Origin: an uncultured cyanobacterium
GTDB lineage: Bacteria > Cyanobacteriota > Cyanobacteriia > CACIAM-69d
Length of the DNA stretch: 8,065 nucleotides
Assembly (NCBI GenBank): GCA_937894105.1
Contig: CALCTI010000334.1
Span: 1-8,065 of the forward strand
Reading direction: 5' to 3'
Notes under the pieces: generated by a model
The model's input: the letters and a program-made list of their open reading frames with translations, nothing else
What the model was told of the DNA's origin: nothing
The model's database searches: none
In this document: positions 1 to 6,123 of the stretch, piece by piece
Layout: the number at the start of each line of letters is the position of its first letter
How positions within the stretch are numbered: position 1 is the stretch's first letter
Translations under genes and position numbers: made by a program

Positions 1-124
1 GGGCAACACACCCTACCGGTGTAATGCTGTTTCCTCTCCTAAACCTGCAATGCCGTATTTTTTATTTGAAAGGACGTGTTCTTCCCACTGCGCAAGGCTT
101 CTGAAGTTTAATTGATGACACGCC
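1..124. other. Region downstream of flv1, no gene seen
   Basis: This is the 3' flank of the minus-strand flv1 gene. I see no ORF or RNA gene. A short 5-bp stem (ACACC at 8-12, GGTGT at 18-22, loop of 5) is the only hairpin noticed. It has no T tract on the minus-strand side, so I do not call it a terminator. Confidence 0.4.
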
Positions 125-1924
125 CTAGTAGTGGCTGCCGGATTTGCGGTGGTGGAGAGCGGTTAAGGCGTTGGGATTTAGAACGTCGCCCTGTTCCGCC
201 ACCGCATAGGTAATCCAGTGGTCGCCACATTCCATGCGCTGGGACACTTTACATTCCATATAAGCTGACGCTCCATGAATAATGCGACAGCCATTGTCGG
301 CAATTTCCGTGTCTAAATCCTTAAATCGATCTTCCCCTGGCTCATAGTCCCGCATAAACTTTCGTGACAGCGGGCTATCCTCCGGCAAAATATTAATCAC
401 AAAAGCATCGCCTTCACACATCAGCGCTTCCACAGCCCGCTCCTTTGCCACCGCCACTGTCAGCCCCGGTGGGCTAAAGGTGGCCTGGGAAACCCACGAA
501 GCCAACATCGCCGTTTCCACCTCGTCCCGTTTCGCCGTCACAATGCACAGGGCACCGACCACCCGCCCCATTGCCTGGGAAGTGCGATCGCTCACATCCC
601 CCCGTCGCTTGGTGCGGCGAGTGCGGCGCTTTTCCGCCCGGCGCACATACTGGGCAAAGTCCGTCCCCGCCTCTTCGCAACTTTTCAACGTGCCTGCATC
701 GGGAGCAAACTTAACGCGAATGGTATTCATGGCAAACTTGTAGCCGCCATCTTGCACCTTTTGCTCCAGCAAATCGATCGCCTCGCCGCTCCACCCAAAG
801 GATCCAAAGACCCCCGCAGGCTTAGTTTTAGCTGCATTAGCAATCACAATGCCCAGAGCCGTCTGAATCTGCGTTGGCGCGTGCCCACCCAAGGTTGGCG
901 ATCCAATAATAAAGCCCGAGCATTGCTCCACCGCCTCCTTAATATCCGCCGGAGACGCTTGCTCACAGTTAATAAGCTCCACCGTTGCGCCGCCCTTGGT
1001 AATACCACTGGCGATCGCCTGCCCCACCGCTGCCGTGTTGCCATAGGCGGACGCGTAAATAAGCGCCACCATCGGTCCCTGGCTAGCCGTTTTGCTTCCC
1101 CACTCCCGGTACTGCTTCATCAGCTCCACCCGCCCATAGCGCACCATGGGACCGTGGTTGGGAGCAATCAGCGCCGGCATAAATTCCTCCATTTTGTCCA
1201 GGGCATTATTAACCTGCCTTAGCTGGGGCGCATGGAGGCTATCGAAAAAGAATCGGCGATCATCCGCATAAACGGTCCACCCCTCGTCAAGTACCTGGTC
1301 GCCGCACACATGGGCACCGTAAAACTTATCCGAAAATAAAATTTCGCTCGCCCGGTCAAACGTGGCCAACCCATCGGGCCACCGCGGCGTGGGAATCCGC
1401 ACAAACTCCAGGCAATGCCCCTGTCCCAAATCCACCGTAGTTTCGTCGCCTTTAATCACCTTCAGCTCCGGAGGCAAGGCGGCGGTTCCTGGGGCAAACC
1501 GGTCTGCCAGCAGCGATCGCAAACTTTCCGACGCGGGCTAAGCACAACCGACGCACGCCTCCGGATATAGCCCCAGCAGCTTCTCCGACGTGGCGGCGCG
1601 GTTGGGATTAACATGCCCCAAAATAATAAAGTCTAAGGAGCGATCGCCCAGCCGTTCCTGCAGGGCCTCAATAAAAATCGTCGTAAATCGCTCACCTGGA
1701 GGATCCAGCAACGCCAGCCGGTCCCCCTCAATTAAATAGCTGTTGGCGGTGGTTCCTTTTTTACGGGAGTACTCAATTTCGAACTTCAGCCGATCCCAGG
1801 TGCGCGATCGCAATGCCCGCGTATTCACCCCAATTGGCGCAACCTGCACGTCCTCAGGCTGTACACCCTGAGCAGACATATTCTGAGCCTGAGTTTCATC
1901 AACCGTGTGCGGCGTCAACGCCAT
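125..1924 (-). pseudogene. flv1: Flavodiiron (diflavin) protein, Flv1 type, with in-frame TAG at codon 129
   Basis: This is a cyanobacterial class C flavodiiron protein. With Flv3 it forms the heteromer that reduces O2 to water using photosystem I electrons. The ATG at 1922-1924 opens a frame of 599 codons that keeps one frame to TAG at 125-127, but codon 129 (1538-1540) is TAG. Domains in readthrough numbering: metallo-beta-lactamase-like about 30-270, flavodoxin-like about 283-425 (FMN loop YGNT at 294-297), linker about 426-452, flavin reductase about 453-599. The usual HxExDH diiron motif reads HVNPNR (104-109). The later ligands are R181 in TPRWPD and K200 in SDKFYG, while H257 in NHGP is kept. 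This ligand loss is typical of Flv1 and Flv2, the non-canonical partners of Flv3 and Flv4. No flv4 or sll0218-like gene lies upstream, which favours flv1 over flv2. The pieces as read are 1538-1924 (128 aa) and 125-1522 from a TTG; the second lacks the start of the diiron domain. Family assignment is firm, the Flv1/Flv2 choice moderate. Confidence 0.85.
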
Positions 1925-1951
1925 GTTTATAACCCCCGCTGAATTTTAAAA

Positions 1952-1980
1952 ATTCTAAAAAATATAAACTGACTAATCAA
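1952..1980 (-). promoter_or_regulatory. Candidate flv1 promoter
   Basis: On the minus strand a -35 box TTGATT (1975-1980) and a -10 box TAGAAT (1952-1957) are separated by exactly 17 bases. This would start transcription near 1945, about 20 bases before the flv1 ATG. A consensus TTGACA lies a little further upstream (1995-2000), but its 17-base partner at 1972-1977, ATTAGT, is a poor -10. A run of five G (1930-1934 on the plus strand as CCCCC, roughly) is the only ribosome-binding hint before the ATG. This is pattern matching only. Confidence 0.45.
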
Positions 1981-2276
1981 TCCACCTATCATTATGTCAA
2001 TTTTAGCGGTTCAAGGAAGTGCCCCAGGGCAAAAAATCTTAGGAAATGGTGGTGGGGTATTTAGTATATTTGAAGTCTGGCATCTGATTCTTTAAAGACA
2101 AGGGCTCAACAAAGCTTTATCAAAAATAAAAGTAAAGATTCAGACGAATAAATTTTATTAGGATTAAAACAATAAGCCAATTTATTCTAGAAAACTGACT
2201 TATCGTGATCCTCCCCCTCATCCAAACGCCCTAAACGCTCCCCATCAAACGACTGAAATTTATTCCTAAGGATTTA

Positions 2277-2297
2277 TTGGGGCAACAGCAACCCCAA
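2277..2297 (+). promoter_or_regulatory. Hairpin in the leader of the ABC transporter gene
   Basis: TTGGGG (2277-2282) and CCCCAA (2292-2297) form a perfect 6-bp stem around a 9-base loop CAACAGCAA. It ends 63 bases before the ATG of the ABC gene. It could be a leader structure or a protein binding site. No T tract follows, so it is not an intrinsic terminator on this strand. Confidence 0.3.
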
Positions 2298-2360
2298 CGT
2301 CCATTGCTTTAATCTCGTGAATTTCGTCAGTCAATCTGCCATTTCCCGTTTATCAATTCC

Positions 2361-4193
2361 ATGACCGCATCCCCTTCCAATCCGCCGAAATCTGGTCGCA
2401 CAAGTGACAGCGACTGGCGTTTATTTTTAACCTTACTACCCTATGCTCGCCGTAATTCTCGTCTTCTAATTATTGCTTTCTTTCTGCTCTTTCCCTTGGC
2501 GATCGCCTCAGCAGTGCAGCCCATTTTAGTGGGTCAAGTTATCTCTATCCTTCGCCAAGAACCCACCAGGTTTGAATTCCTATAAACCCTTTCCGTCCAA
2601 GAAGGGTTTAACGTGGTGGCTTGGATGTTGTTAGGCACCGTCCTTGTTCGTCTGGGGTTGCAGGGGGTGCAGGGGTTCTTGGTGCAGAAAGTCGGGCAGC
2701 GTATTACCGCAGATATTCGCCAGGACCTTTTTCATCACGTGGTTTCCCTGGCTATGGGATTTTTTGATCGCACCCCCGTGGGACGTTTAATTACTCGCCT
2801 AACCAGTGATGTTGATTCATTGGGGGAAGTGTTCTCAACGGGAGCCGTTGGCATTGTCAGCGATATTTTTTCCATTGGCTTGCTGATTGCCATTATGTTT
2901 TATCGACAGTGGCAGCTAGCGCTGTTGCTAATATTATTGCTCCTGCCGGTCACGGGTCTTATTCTCTTTTTTCAATATAAATTCCGTGATGCAAACTATC
3001 GGGCTCGAGAAAAACTATCGGATTTAAATTCTACCCTCCAAGAAAATTTAGTGGGCGTTGGTATTGTTCAACTGTTCGGTCGAGAGGAGCTTAATTCAAA
3101 GCAGTTTCGCAAAACCAACCATAAGTACGTTCAAGCGGTTGACGAAACCATTTTTTATGATTCATCGGTATCAGCAGTCTTAGAATGGATTTCCTTGGTG
3201 GCGATCGCCGGAGTCCTATGGTTTGGCGGGTTAATGATTTTAAATGATGCTTTAACCTTCGGTATTTTGGCGGAATTTATCCTGTTTGCCCAGCGTTTAT
3301 TTAACCCGTTGCGGGAGTTTGCTGAAAAATTTACGGCTATTCAAGCAGGCTTTACGGCCATTGAACGAATTAGCGGGATTTTAGGGGAGCCTATTGAAAT
3401 TCAGGATCCGAGGGGCGATCGCTATAAAAAAGCATTAGAAGGCGCAGCACCATCCCAGCAGGGGGAAATTCGATTTGAAAACGTATCGCTAGCGTACAAA
3501 GACGACGATCTGGTTTTAAGGGATTTAAATTTCACCATTCTACCGGGGCAAAAAGTTGCCTTTGTGGGACCAACAGGGGCGGGAAAATCGTCAATCATTC
3601 GGTTACTGTGTCGTCTTTACGAAGTTAGTACCGGACGAATTTTAATTGATGGCATAGATATTCGCGATATGCCCCAGTCAGAATTACGGCGACATTTGGG
3701 AGTGATTTTACAGGACGGATTTATTTTTGCGGGGGATGTGAATAGCAACATTACCCTGGGCGAAACTTACACCCAAGAAGAGATCCAATCAGCGGCGGAG
3801 CGCACTAACGTAGACCAGTTTATTAAGCTAATGGGGAACGGTTATAAAACTGAACTGCGGGAGCGCGGATCCAATCTTTCGGCAGGACAAAAACAGTTAT
3901 TAGCCTTTGCACGGGTGGCGATTCGAAATCCAAAAGTCTTGATTATGGACGAAGCAACGGCGAATTTAGACGTGGGTACCGAGTCATTAATTCAAGACGC
4001 CGTTGAGGATTTAATGGTAGGAAGAACCGCGATTGTTATTGCCCACCGTCTGTCCACCATTCGCAATGTGGATCGAATTTTAGTGTTAAACCGAGGGCGG
4101 CTAGTGGAAGACGGTGAGCACGATAGCTTGATTGCCCAAGAAGGAATCTATGCCAGTTTATATCGCTTACAAATGTTGGGAAATCAGCCGTAA
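2361..4193 (+). pseudogene. ABC exporter half-transporter (fused permease/ATPase) with in-frame TAA at codon 75
   Basis: This is a type I ABC exporter half-transporter, a membrane domain fused to an ATPase (MdlB/MsbA-like architecture), expected to work as a dimer in the cytoplasmic membrane. The substrate is unknown. The ATG at 2361 opens a frame of 610 codons ending with TAA at 4191-4193, but codon 75 (2583-2585) is also TAA. The first piece encodes the N-terminal tail and the first membrane segment (about 33-60). The rest keeps the remaining membrane segments and a complete ATPase: Walker A GPTGAGKSS at 403-411, signature LSAGQ at 506-510, Walker B VLIMDE at 526-531 with catalytic E531, and the switch histidine H562 in IAHRLST. 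The residues around the stop (EFL, stop, TLSVQEG) continue the family pattern without a gap, so this is one gene with a nonsense codon, not two genes. Total length is normal for the family. A shorter product from GTG 2613 is possible but would lack the first membrane helix. Confidence 0.85.
2601..2615 (+). promoter_or_regulatory. Possible reinitiation site behind the premature stop of the ABC gene
   Basis: GAAGGG (2601-2606) followed by a 6-base spacer and GTG (2613-2615) looks like a usable ribosome binding site in the frame of the ABC gene, 28 bases after the internal TAA. A second GTG (2616) and an ATG (2625) follow. Ribosomes ending at 2585 could restart here and make a 526-residue protein that lacks the first transmembrane segment. 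The resemblance may be chance. Confidence 0.3.
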
Positions 4194-4208
4194 AGAATCA
4201 GCCGTAAA
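4182..4208 (+). repeat. 14-bp tandem duplication across the ABC gene stop codon
   Basis: AATCAGCCGTAAAG (4182-4195) is followed at once by AATCAGCCGTAAA (4196-4208), which matches 13 of 14 positions. The first copy contains the gene's last codons and its TAA, and the second repeats that TAA at 4205-4207. It looks like a replication-slippage duplication that left the protein end unchanged. Confidence 0.75.
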
Positions 4209-4276
4209 CTTGAACTAAAAGATCGTCTGGTGTATTTTGACGCACCCGGAGATTAAGCTTTAAATATTAACAAAGA

Positions 4277-5221
4277 CTACCCGAGTAACCAAATCCAAAA
4301 GGGCAGCATTACTAATAGAAAGGTTGTGCTTAGGGCGATCGCCCCTGAGGCAACGGAACGATCTAGGTTATATTCTTCCGCCAGAATTAAACAGGAAAAG
4401 GCACTGGGCATGCCTGCCATTAAAACCATTCCCAAACGAGCCTGGTTAGAGATGGGCAATAGGGTTAGGGCGATCGCAATCAACAGGGGAATCACTAACA
4501 TTTTGATTCCCGTGGGCAAAAACGCCAGCTTGAACTGGTGCCAACGGGTCAGTCCTGCCAGCCGCAGCCCCATGAGTACAACCGCACAGGGGGACACCGT
4601 TACCGTCGCCCAGGAAATAACTTGGCTAATAGGGGCGGACAGGGCAAAAGGATGGGACAAAAGCCCTATGGCAAGGGCCCACAAAGCCGGGACCGTTGAT
4701 AGCTTTTTAAATTGAGTCCACCATTGGCTAGGGCTACGGCGATCGCTGTAGTGATTTGCCACTAACGTCCCCACGCCGTAAGTGCCCAAGGCGCTTTGGG
4801 TAACCGCATAAAAAGCCGGCAGTGCCCTAAACTCGGGCTCCAGCAACAGGGGCACGCTCGCCAGCCCCACAAATCCCGCATTGCCCAACATGGACGTCAG
4901 CAGCACACTGCCTTTAACCGAGGGTATTTCGCTCCAACGGTTCTGCCCCTGAAACTCAGTACTTTGGGCACTTTTTAAGATCAATAACCCTAAGCCTAAT
5001 CCTGACAAAACTGCCGTCAGGGCGGCCGCTGGCGCAATGCCCATGGCGACTGAAAATTCCGTGCGCCGCGCTGAGGAAAAAATCACCAGTGGAATGCCCA
5101 CCCAGTACAGCGATCGCCCCAACAGCCTCGGCACCCACGGTGGCAGCCAGCGCTGCAGCACGATGCCCAAACCTGTCCAAAGTAGTAGCGGCGCGTACAC
5201 ATGGGTCAGGGGAAGATTCAC
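4277..5221 (-). CDS. AEC-family (auxin efflux carrier type) permease
   Basis: This 314-residue integral membrane protein belongs to the AEC (auxin efflux carrier) transporter family. Bacterial members export or exchange small organic acids or amino-acid-like compounds; the substrate here cannot be read from the sequence. About ten hydrophobic segments can be traced, at roughly 8-24, 36-52, 60-82, 104-126, 134-156, 175-195, 198-220, 234-256, 262-281 and 288-313, which fits the family. Family-like signatures are LGNAGFVGLASVP (112-124) and MPSAFSCLILAEEYNLDR (271-288). The start is GTG at 5219-5221. No other start codon lies between it and the upstream gene's stop in this frame, and no clear Shine-Dalgarno is seen, so translation may be coupled to the small gene 39 bases upstream. 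The gene ends with TAG and converges on the ABC gene with 83 bases between them. No convincing terminator was seen there. Confidence 0.85.
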   Translation of the reverse strand: MNLPLTHVYAPLLLWTGLGIVLQRWLPPWVPRLLGRSLYWVGIPLVIFSSARRTEFSVAMGIAPAAALTAVLSGLGLGLLILKSAQSTEFQGQNRWSEIPSVKGSVLLTSMLGNAGFVGLASVPLLLEPEFRALPAFYAVTQSALGTYGVGTLVANHYSDRRSPSQWWTQFKKLSTVPALWALAIGLLSHPFALSAPISQVISWATVTVSPCAVVLMGLRLAGLTRWHQFKLAFLPTGIKMLVIPLLIAIALTLLPISNQARLGMVLMAGMPSAFSCLILAEEYNLDRSVASGAIALSTTFLLVMLPFWIWLLG

Positions 5222-5260
5222 GCAGCAGTTAGGACCACAAAAAAGTTGGCAATAATAACG

Positions 5261-5644
5261 TTAACCGCCGGTGAAAGTGCGGAACATATAGCCAAAGATT
5301 ACGCCAATAATAAGCGCCCAAATTTGACCCGATTCAACAAAATTATTCCAAGCGCTTTGCACATCACCCGCCAGATCCGTTTCTTCAAATTTCTGCGCCA
5401 AAATAGTTTGGGATAGCCCCACCGGAGCTGCCGTGATCGTCTCAAATGTCTCTCCATTTACAGCGAAAAGCGGCGAAGAGTTCCCCCCCAGCTGGGTGGC
5501 CGTTTCCACCGATAGTTGATGAGCAGGAACAGCCACCTCGTAGGGCAGACTTTCAAAGGGCATTATTGATAGAAACTCATCCAGCAACTGATTATATAAA
5601 TCCACAGCAAACCGGCTTTGAAAGGTTAGTGCGTTGATACCCAT
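5261..5644 (-). CDS. Small hypothetical protein with one C-terminal membrane segment
   Basis: I do not recognise this 127-residue protein. It starts with ATG at 5642-5644 and ends with TAA. Residues 1-105 are mostly polar and moderately acidic, without an obvious motif. Residues 107-123 (IWALIIGVIFGYMF core) form a single hydrophobic helix followed by a short RTFTGG tail. That arrangement suggests a tail-anchored protein with its main domain on one side of the plasma or thylakoid membrane. There is no signal peptide. The AEC permease gene follows on the same strand after 39 bases, so the two are probably co-transcribed and the small protein may be linked to the permease or simply share its transcript. 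It contains no HIP1 site, though it is short. No strong Shine-Dalgarno precedes the ATG. Coding status is supported by a clean frame and protein-like composition. Confidence 0.65.
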   Translation of the reverse strand: MGINALTFQSRFAVDLYNQLLDEFLSIMPFESLPYEVAVPAHQLSVETATQLGGNSSPLFAVNGETFETITAAPVGLSQTILAQKFEETDLAGDVQSAWNNFVESGQIWALIIGVIFGYMFRTFTGG

Positions 5645-5712
5645 AGGAAACTATCTTTCTAAACTAAATGGTTCGAAGTTCGGGCGCATCATCAATGACG
5701 CCAAAAGCTTAA

Positions 5713-5721
5713 TGCTATAAG
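5713..5721 (+). promoter_or_regulatory. Extended -10 promoter-like element
   Basis: TG-C-TATAAG fits an extended -10 box (TGnTATAAT) on the plus strand and would start RNA near 5728. The region 17 bases upstream has only a poor -35 match. If active, it would drive a short transcript through the 5726-5760 hairpin, the mini-ORF at 5838 and the 5872-5921 stem. Confidence 0.25.
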
Positions 5722-5725
5722 GAAT

Positions 5726-5760
5726 ACTGTGCCCTGGTTCAAAAACAAACTGGGGACAGT
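5726..5760. repeat. Imperfect inverted repeat (hairpin)
   Basis: ACTGT (5726-5730) pairs with ACAGT (5756-5760). One G-G mismatch follows, then CCC (5732-5734) pairs with GGG (5752-5754), leaving a 17-base loop. It could be an RNA hairpin or an operator. The perfect palindrome TTGTGCACAA (5766-5775) lies six bases to its right. Confidence 0.35.
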
Positions 5761-5837
5761 AAACCTTGTGCACAAAACTTTGGATTTTAATCGATAACAG
5801 CCCCAAAATGGTCCTGGAAATAATTGGAGGCAGCGCA

Positions 5838-5870
5838 ATGGCAGTAACGCAGCTAAAAAAACAAACCTAA
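5838..5870 (+). CDS. Candidate 10-residue leader peptide or mini-ORF
   Basis: ATG at 5838 is preceded by GGAGG (5826-5830) with a 7-base spacer, the best Shine-Dalgarno arrangement noticed in the window. The frame encodes MAVTQLKKQT and stops with TAA at 5868-5870. One base later begins the perfect 11-bp stem at 5872-5921. This order (ribosome site, tiny ORF, stable hairpin) resembles a leader-peptide or attenuator layout, but no plus-strand gene follows, because gltS lies on the other strand. Past the TAA the same frame stays open for 31 more codons to TAG at 5964-5966, so a 42-codon gene broken by a nonsense codon is an alternative. I recognise neither product, and chance is also possible. 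Confidence 0.25.
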   Translation: MAVTQLKKQT

Positions 5871-5871
5871 G

Positions 5872-5921
5872 AAAACGGTGGGCAAAGTTTAGCCGTTACA
5901 GCCTACATTACCCACCGTTTT
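5872..5921. terminator. Perfect 11-bp stem, candidate bidirectional terminator
   Basis: AAAACGGTGGG (5872-5882) and CCCACCGTTTT (5911-5921) are exactly complementary, with a 28-base loop between them. The GC-rich core CGGTGGG is flanked by AAAA on one side and TTTT on the other, so RNA from either strand would end its stem in a U run. It could stop readthrough from gltS (minus strand) and the mini-ORF transcript (plus strand). The long loop is unusual for an intrinsic terminator, so a structured RNA or a protein site remains possible. Confidence 0.5.
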
Positions 5922-5988
5922 AGCCTCTATTTCAGGCTTTGGCTCTCAGGGGTTCCTGTTGCTTAGGGCGCGTCATCCACTAAATTCA

Positions 5989-6066
5989 AAAGCCTTAACC
6001 AGTGCGGAGAGATGCATTCTGTTTAAAAAACAGTGAGGGACGGTGAATCCGGAGGCTTAAGGCTTT
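5989..6066. repeat. 10-bp inverted repeat enclosing a 58-base segment
   Basis: AAAGCCTTAA (5989-5998) is exactly complementary to TTAAGGCTTT (6057-6066). Inside it, CTGTTT (6019-6024) and AAACAG (6028-6033) form a second stem with a 3-base loop. On the minus strand this structure would lie about 57 bases beyond the gltS stop, in its 3' untranslated RNA. The right arm overlaps the local hairpin at 6055-6070, so the two folds exclude each other. Confidence 0.5.
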
Positions 6067-6070
6067 AAGC
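6055..6070. repeat. Short hairpin downstream of gltS
   Basis: GCTTAA (6055-6060) and TTAAGC (6065-6070) form a 6-bp stem with a 4-base loop GGCT. Read on the minus strand it is the first clear hairpin after the gltS stop codon. No U run follows on that strand, so it is a weak terminator candidate. It competes with the longer 10-bp pairing that uses the same bases. Confidence 0.35.
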
Positions 6071-6123
6071 ATTAATTACCCCCATTGTATTGATCACAGC
6101 CCCGCGCCCCTAAGGTTTGAGCC

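Larger units (their letters stand above)
1925..2360. other. Divergent intergenic region, AT-rich, non-coding
   Basis: These 436 bases separate the divergent flv1 and ABC transporter genes and must carry both promoters. The stretch is AT-rich up to about 2200 and contains no HIP1 site, unlike the genes on both sides. I see no ORF with coding character, no tRNA, and no NtcA-type GTA-N8-TAC site. The flv1-side promoter and the 2277-2297 hairpin are listed separately. For the ABC gene the best promoter match, TTGAAG, 17 bases, then TAAAGA (about 2068-2096), is weak and far from the start. Confidence 0.5.
5645..6123. other. Gene-poor region with several inverted repeats
   Basis: These 479 bases lie between the gltS 3' end and the small membrane protein gene. 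There is no HIP1 site from 5118 to 6160, while elsewhere the longest gap is below about 900 bases. No long ORF, tRNA, tmRNA, RNase P or glutamine-riboswitch core was recognised. What is visible is an extended -10 promoter-like box, an imperfect hairpin at 5726-5760, the palindrome TTGTGCACAA at 5766-5775, a 10-codon ORF with a strong Shine-Dalgarno, a perfect 11-bp stem at 5872-5921, and a nested set of inverted repeats at 5989-6070. The whole may hold one or more small RNAs, a gltS 3' UTR, or decayed genes. Confidence 0.5.

Noticed and set aside
752..1222. 156-codon plus-strand ORF opposite flv1
   Set aside because: It is a shadow of the flavodoxin part of flv1. Its protein is rich in Arg, His and Leu without motifs, and the minus strand carries the conserved sequence.
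1538..2585. Reassignment of stop codons as explanation of the internal TAG and TAA
   Set aside because: Both codons also end intact genes at plausible C-termini in this window, so a global code change does not fit.
5670..5677. GGTTCGAA, like a tRNA T-loop
   Set aside because: No acceptor stem, anticodon arm or D-arm can be built around it on this strand.
6036..6056. Segment resembling the cobalamin riboswitch core (GGGACGGTGAATCCGGAGG)
   Set aside because: Only one short box matches. The downstream CCGC-ACTGT part, the GCCACTG segment and the B12 box are missing, and no plus-strand gene follows.
5645..6123. RNase P RNA, tmRNA, 6S RNA or a glutamine riboswitch
   Set aside because: I looked for their conserved cores on both strands and found none; this was by eye, so a covariance-model search would be the decisive test.
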